A stretch of 64,000 bases of DNA from Mesorhizobium sp. NZP2077 (GTDB taxonomy: Bacteria > Pseudomonadota > Alphaproteobacteria > Rhizobiales > Rhizobiaceae): the NCBI RefSeq assembly GCF_013170805.1, contig NZ_CP051293.1, positions 930,001 to 994,000 on the forward strand, given 5' to 3'. Under the pieces are notes generated by a model. The model was not told where the DNA came from. It was given only the letters and a program-made list of their open reading frames with translations, and made no database searches. Of the stretch, positions 60,473 through 64,000 are shown piece by piece. Position 1 is the first letter of the stretch; each line of letters begins with the position of its first letter. A program made the position numbers and the translations under genes.

Positions 60473-63460
60473 ATGGCAAGACAAGATCAGGCCAACGACC
60501 AATTTTCGCTCACCTCGTTCCTCTATGGCGGCAACGCCGACTATATCGACGCGCTCTATGCCGCCTATGAGGACGATCCTGCCTCGGTAAACCCCGAATG
60601 GCAGGAGTTCTTCGCCGGACTGAAGGACGATGCCGGCGATGTGCGCAGGAATGCCAAGGGCGCTTCCTGGGCAAAACCCTCCTGGCCGCTGCAGGCCAAT
60701 GGCGAGCTGGTGTCGGCGCTCGACGGCAATTGGGGTATCGTCGAGAAGCACCTGGAAAAGAAGGTCAAGGACAAGGCGATCACCAACGGCGTCGTCCTGT
60801 CCGATGCCGATGTGCACCAGGCGACGCGCGATTCGGTGCGCGCCATCATGATGATCCGCGCCTACCGCATGCGCGGCCATCTGCACGCCGATCTCGACCC
60901 GCTCGGCATCGCCAAGCCGCTCGAGGACTACAATGAATTGTCGCCCGAGAATTACGGCTTCACTGAAGCTGACTACGACCGGCCGATCTTCCTCGACAAT
61001 GTGCTGGGGCTCGAATTCGGCTCCATCCGGCAGATGCTGGAGATCCTGACCCGCACCTATTGCTCGACGCTCGGTGTCGAGTTCATGCACATCTCGGACC
61101 CTGAGGAAAAGGCGTGGATCCAGGCGCGCATCGAAGGCGCCGACAAGGAAATCTCGTTCACCGCCACCGGCAAGAAGGCGATTCTCTCGAAGCTGGTCGA
61201 GGCGGAAGGTTTCGAGCAGTTCATCGACGTCAAGTACAAGGGCACCAAGCGCTTCGGCCTCGACGGCAGTGAAGCGCTGATCCCGGCGCTGGAGCAGATC
61301 GTCAAGCGCGGCGGCCAGCTCGGCATGAAGGAAATCGTACTCGGCATGGCGCATCGCGGCCGGCTGAACGTACTGTCCCAGGTGATGGCGAAGCCCCACC
61401 GCGCCATCTTTCACGAGTTCAAGGGCGGTTCGGCCGCACCCGACGAAGTCGAGGGCTCGGGCGATGTGAAGTACCATCTCGGCGCCTCGTCGGACCGTGA
61501 GTTCGACGGCAACAAGGTGCATCTGTCGCTGACCGCCAACCCGTCGCATCTGGAAATCGTCGATCCGGTGGTGATGGGCAAGGCGCGCGCCAAGCAGGAC
61601 TATCTGTTCGGCCGCGGCCGCGAGGAGATCGTGCCGCTGGAGGAACGGGCCAAGGTGCTGCCGCTGCTCTTGCATGGCGACGCCGCCTTCGCCGGCCAGG
61701 GCGTGATCGCCGAAATCCTCGGCCTGTCCGGCCTGCGCGGCCACCGCGTTGCGGGCACGCTGCATTTCATCATCAACAACCAGATCGGCTTCACCACCAA
61801 TCCGCGCTTCTCGCGCTCGTCGCCCTATCCGTCCGATGTCGCCAAGATGATCGAGGCGCCGATTTTCCACGTCAATGGCGACGATCCGGAAGCCGTGGTG
61901 CATGCCACGAAGGTGGCGATCGAATTCCGCATGAAGTTCCACAAGCCGGTGGTCGTGGACATGTTCTGCTACCGCCGCTTCGGCCACAATGAGGGCGACG
62001 AACCGGCCTTCACCCAGCCGATCATGTATCGCAACATCCGCACCCACAAGACGACGGTGCAGATCTATGGCGAGCGGCTGATCGCCGAAGGCCACATCAG
62101 CCAGGCCGAGCTCGACCAGATGAAGGCCGACTGGCGCGCGCATCTGGAATCGGAGTGGGAAGTCGGCCAGCACTACAAGCCCAACAAGGCCGACTGGCTG
62201 GACGGCGCCTGGTCGGGCCTGCGCACGGCCGACAACCAGGACGAACAAAGGCGCGGCAAGACCGCTGTGCCGGTCAAGACGCTGAAGGAAATCGGCAAGA
62301 AGCTGACCGAGGTGCCGAAGGGTTTCGAGGCGCACAAGACGATCATCCGCTTCCTCGAAAACCGCCGCGAGGCGATCGATTCCGGCGAAGGCATCGACTG
62401 GTCGACGGCCGAGGCGCTGGCTTTCGGCGCCATCCTGCTCGACGGCAATCCGATCCGCCTGTCGGGACAGGATTCCGAACGCGGCACCTTCTCGCAACGC
62501 CATTCGGTGCTCTACGACCAGCGCGACGAGACCCGCTACATCCCGCTCAACAATCTGTCGGCGGCACAGGCCGGCTATGAAGTCATCAACTCGATGCTGT
62601 CGGAAGAGGCGGTGCTGGGCTTCGAATATGGCTACAGCCTGGCCGAACCCAAGGCGCTGACCCTGTGGGAAGCGCAGTTCGGCGACTTCGCCAACGGCGC
62701 CCAGGTGGTGTTCGACCAGTTCATTTCGTCTGGCGAACGCAAGTGGCTCAGAATGTCGGGCCTGGTCTGCCTGCTGCCGCACGGCTATGAAGGCCAGGGC
62801 CCGGAACATTCCTCGGCCCGGCTGGAGCGCTTCCTGCAGCTTTGCGCCGAAGACAATATGCAAGTGGCCAACTGCACCACGCCGGCCAACTACTTCCACA
62901 TATTGCGACGGCAGCTGAAGCGCGACTTCCGCAAGCCGCTGATCCTGATGACGCCGAAGTCGCTGCTGCGCCACAAGCGGGCGGTGTCGACGCTGCCGGA
63001 AATCTCGGGCGAAAGCTCGTTCCACCGGTTGCTGTGGGATGACGCCCAACTGCTCTCCGGCCAAGCGATCAAGCTGGTCAAGGATTCGAAGATCCGCCGC
63101 GTCGTACTGTGCTCGGGCAAGGTCTATTATGACCTGTACGAGGAGCGCGAGAAGCGCGGCATCAACGACATCTATCTGCTGCGCGTCGAACAGCTCTATC
63201 CGTTCCCGGCCAAGGCGCTGATCACCGAACTGTCGCGTTTCCGCAACGCCGAGATGGTGTGGTGCCAGGAGGAGCCCAAGAATATGGGCGCCTGGTCGTT
63301 CATCGACCCATATCTGGAATGGGTGCTGGCGCATATCGATGCCAAGCATCAGCGGGTGCGCTACACCGGCCGGCCGGCGGCCGCGTCGCCGGCGACCGGG
63401 TTGATGTCCAAGCACCTTGCCCAGCTCGCCGCCTTGCTCGAAGACGCGCTCGGCGAATAA
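60473..63460 (+). CDS. sucA: 2-oxoglutarate dehydrogenase E1 component
   Basis: 995 residues from ATG 60473. The N-terminal LTSFLYGGNADYIDALYAAY binds E2. GMAHRGRLNVLSQVM is the TPP-site block, GDAAFAGQGVIAEIL the TPP-binding motif, and HFIINNQIGFTT follows. ARLERFLQLCAEDNMQVANCTTPANYFH is the C-terminal half. It decarboxylates 2-oxoglutarate and passes succinyl to the E2 lipoyl group. 30 bp before sucB. Confidence 0.97.
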   Translation: MARQDQANDQFSLTSFLYGGNADYIDALYAAYEDDPASVNPEWQEFFAGLKDDAGDVRRNAKGASWAKPSWPLQANGELVSALDGNWGIVEKHLEKKVKDKAITNGVVLSDADVHQATRDSVRAIMMIRAYRMRGHLHADLDPLGIAKPLEDYNELSPENYGFTEADYDRPIFLDNVLGLEFGSIRQMLEILTRTYCSTLGVEFMHISDPEEKAWIQARIEGADKEISFTATGKKAILSKLVEAEGFEQFIDVKYKGTKRFGLDGSEALIPALEQIVKRGGQLGMKEIVLGMAHRGRLNVLSQVMAKPHRAIFHEFKGGSAAPDEVEGSGDVKYHLGASSDREFDGNKVHLSLTANPSHLEIVDPVVMGKARAKQDYLFGRGREEIVPLEERAKVLPLLLHGDAAFAGQGVIAEILGLSGLRGHRVAGTLHFIINNQIGFTTNPRFSRSSPYPSDVAKMIEAPIFHVNGDDPEAVVHATKVAIEFRMKFHKPVVVDMFCYRRFGHNEGDEPAFTQPIMYRNIRTHKTTVQIYGERLIAEGHISQAELDQMKADWRAHLESEWEVGQHYKPNKADWLDGAWSGLRTADNQDEQRRGKTAVPVKTLKEIGKKLTEVPKGFEAHKTIIRFLENRREAIDSGEGIDWSTAEALAFGAILLDGNPIRLSGQDSERGTFSQRHSVLYDQRDETRYIPLNNLSAAQAGYEVINSMLSEEAVLGFEYGYSLAEPKALTLWEAQFGDFANGAQVVFDQFISSGERKWLRMSGLVCLLPHGYEGQGPEHSSARLERFLQLCAEDNMQVANCTTPANYFHILRRQLKRDFRKPLILMTPKSLLRHKRAVSTLPEISGESSFHRLLWDDAQLLSGQAIKLVKDSKIRRVVLCSGKVYYDLYEEREKRGINDIYLLRVEQLYPFPAKALITELSRFRNAEMVWCQEEPKNMGAWSFIDPYLEWVLAHIDAKHQRVRYTGRPAAASPATGLMSKHLAQLAALLEDALGE

Positions 63461-63490
63461 CAGAACCCGACAAGAAAACGGACAGGCACA

Positions 63491-64000
63491 ATGGCTACCG
63501 AAATCCGCGTTCCCACTCTCGGCGAATCCGTCAGCGAGGCGACCATCGGCAAATGGTTCAAGAAGGTCGGCGATGCCATTGCCGTCGACGAGCCCTTGGT
63601 TGAACTCGAAACCGACAAGGTTACGGTGGAGGTGCCCGCTGCGGCCGCCGGCACGCTGGGCGAAATCGTTGCCAAGGAAGGCGAGACGGTCGCTGTCGGT
63701 GCTTTGCTGGGCTCGATTTCGGCAGGTGGCGCCGCTGCCCCAGCGACCAAGCCGCAGGCGGTGTCGCAGGCCTCCTCGCCGGATGCGGCGACGACCACCA
63801 AGCAGGCTGCGGCCGAGACCGCCAAGATCGCCGGCGATGCCGGCGCGGTCGAGCCGCGCAGCATGCCGCCGGCGCCGGCGGCGGCAAAACTGCTGGCCGA
63901 GAACAATCTCGCGGTCGACCAGCTTTCGGGTTCCGGCAAGCGCGGCCAGGTGCTGAAGGGCGACGTCCTCGACGCCATCTCCAAGGGCGCGCCATCGCAA
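63491..64000 (+). CDS. sucB: 2-oxoglutarate dehydrogenase E2 (dihydrolipoyl succinyltransferase), partial
   Basis: 170 codons to the window edge. The lipoyl domain (1-77) has Lys43 in [12 protein letters not shown] as the lipoylation site. An Ala/Thr-rich linker follows, then the E1/E3-binding domain from about 122 ([24 protein letters not shown] ... GQVLKGDVL). The catalytic domain lies beyond the window. It is the last recognisable gene of the mdh-suc block. Confidence 0.95.
   Translation, partial: MATEIRVPTLGESVSEATIGKWFKKVGDAIAVDEPLVELETDKVTVEVPAAAAGTLGEIVAKEGETVAVGALLGSISAGGAAAPATKPQAVSQASSPDAATTTKQAAAETAKIAGDAGAVEPRSMPPAPAAAKLLAENNLAVDQLSGSGKRGQVLKGDVLDAISKGAPSQ

Noticed and set aside
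60416..64000. 1194-codon open frame on the minus strand opposite sucA and sucB
   Set aside because: It mirrors the codon pattern of sucA/sucB, has no domain-like sequence, and high-GC genes often leave such antisense frames.

Overview
The window is about 64 kb of a high-GC alphaproteobacterial chromosome, most like Mesorhizobium or a close relative in the Rhizobiales. This rests on recognised gene families and neighbourhoods: dapF-mtaB-ftsY-ispZ, acnA facing a ccm cluster, mdh-sucC-sucD-sucA-sucB, ffh-chorismate mutase-rpsP, an IalB-family protein, an Omp19-like lipoprotein, DUF1127 and DUF2794, together with abundant rhizobial-type palindromic intergenic repeats. No rRNA, tRNA, prophage, transposase or CRISPR array was seen. 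Most of the content is housekeeping.

Layout. 1-5.2 kb: start of an SRPBCC gene behind a double palindrome, two tandem cold-shock-like/DUF805 membrane proteins (one frameshifted), a glycosyltransferase and a DEAD-box helicase. 5.2-10 kb: asd with a structured-looking leader, an acetyltransferase remnant, an ACT protein, bestrophin, and a DoxX-like/SRPBCC pair. 10-16.5 kb: a BAAT-like hydrolase, rpsP, chorismate mutase, ffh, a CPBP protease and a zinc metallopeptidase. 16.5-25 kb: lytic transglycosylase, argG, an MHYT-GGDEF-EAL protein, a LysE exporter, and rlmN coupled to two small membrane proteins. 25-30 kb: a Met-rich secreted protein, a ClC channel, IalB, phhB, and a tyrosine phosphatase overlapping thpR tail to tail. 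30-38.5 kb: a tesA/ABC-FtsX cluster, a Bax-inhibitor gene with a candidate ybhL leader, a candidate terminated small RNA, DUF1223, and a frameshifted ceramidase-like gene ending in an 8-bp tandem repeat. 38.5-44 kb: acnA and ccmA/B/D/G, with a palindromic element between ccmA and ccmB and no ccmC where it is expected. 44-54 kb: DUF1127, SMP-30, flavoproteins, then ispZ-ftsY-mtaB-dapF. 54-64 kb: Omp19-like lipoprotein, zapE, and the TCA block mdh-sucC-(cupin-DUF1579)-sucD-sucA-sucB, cut by the window edge.

Connections. The second half is rich in central and iron-dependent metabolism: aconitase, malate dehydrogenase, succinyl-CoA synthetase, 2-oxoglutarate dehydrogenase and cytochrome c maturation. 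A 17-bp inverted repeat with the layout of an Irr/ICE box lies between acnA and ccmA and could link them to iron status. SRP components (ffh, ftsY) and lysine/DAP genes (asd, dapF) are each split between two loci. I found no obvious new multi-gene system. The best leads are RNA and locus-structure signals: the asd leader, the terminated structured RNA near 36.5 kb, the missing ccmC, the cupin-DUF1579 pair inside the suc operon, the CSD-DUF805 fusion, and several repeat families.
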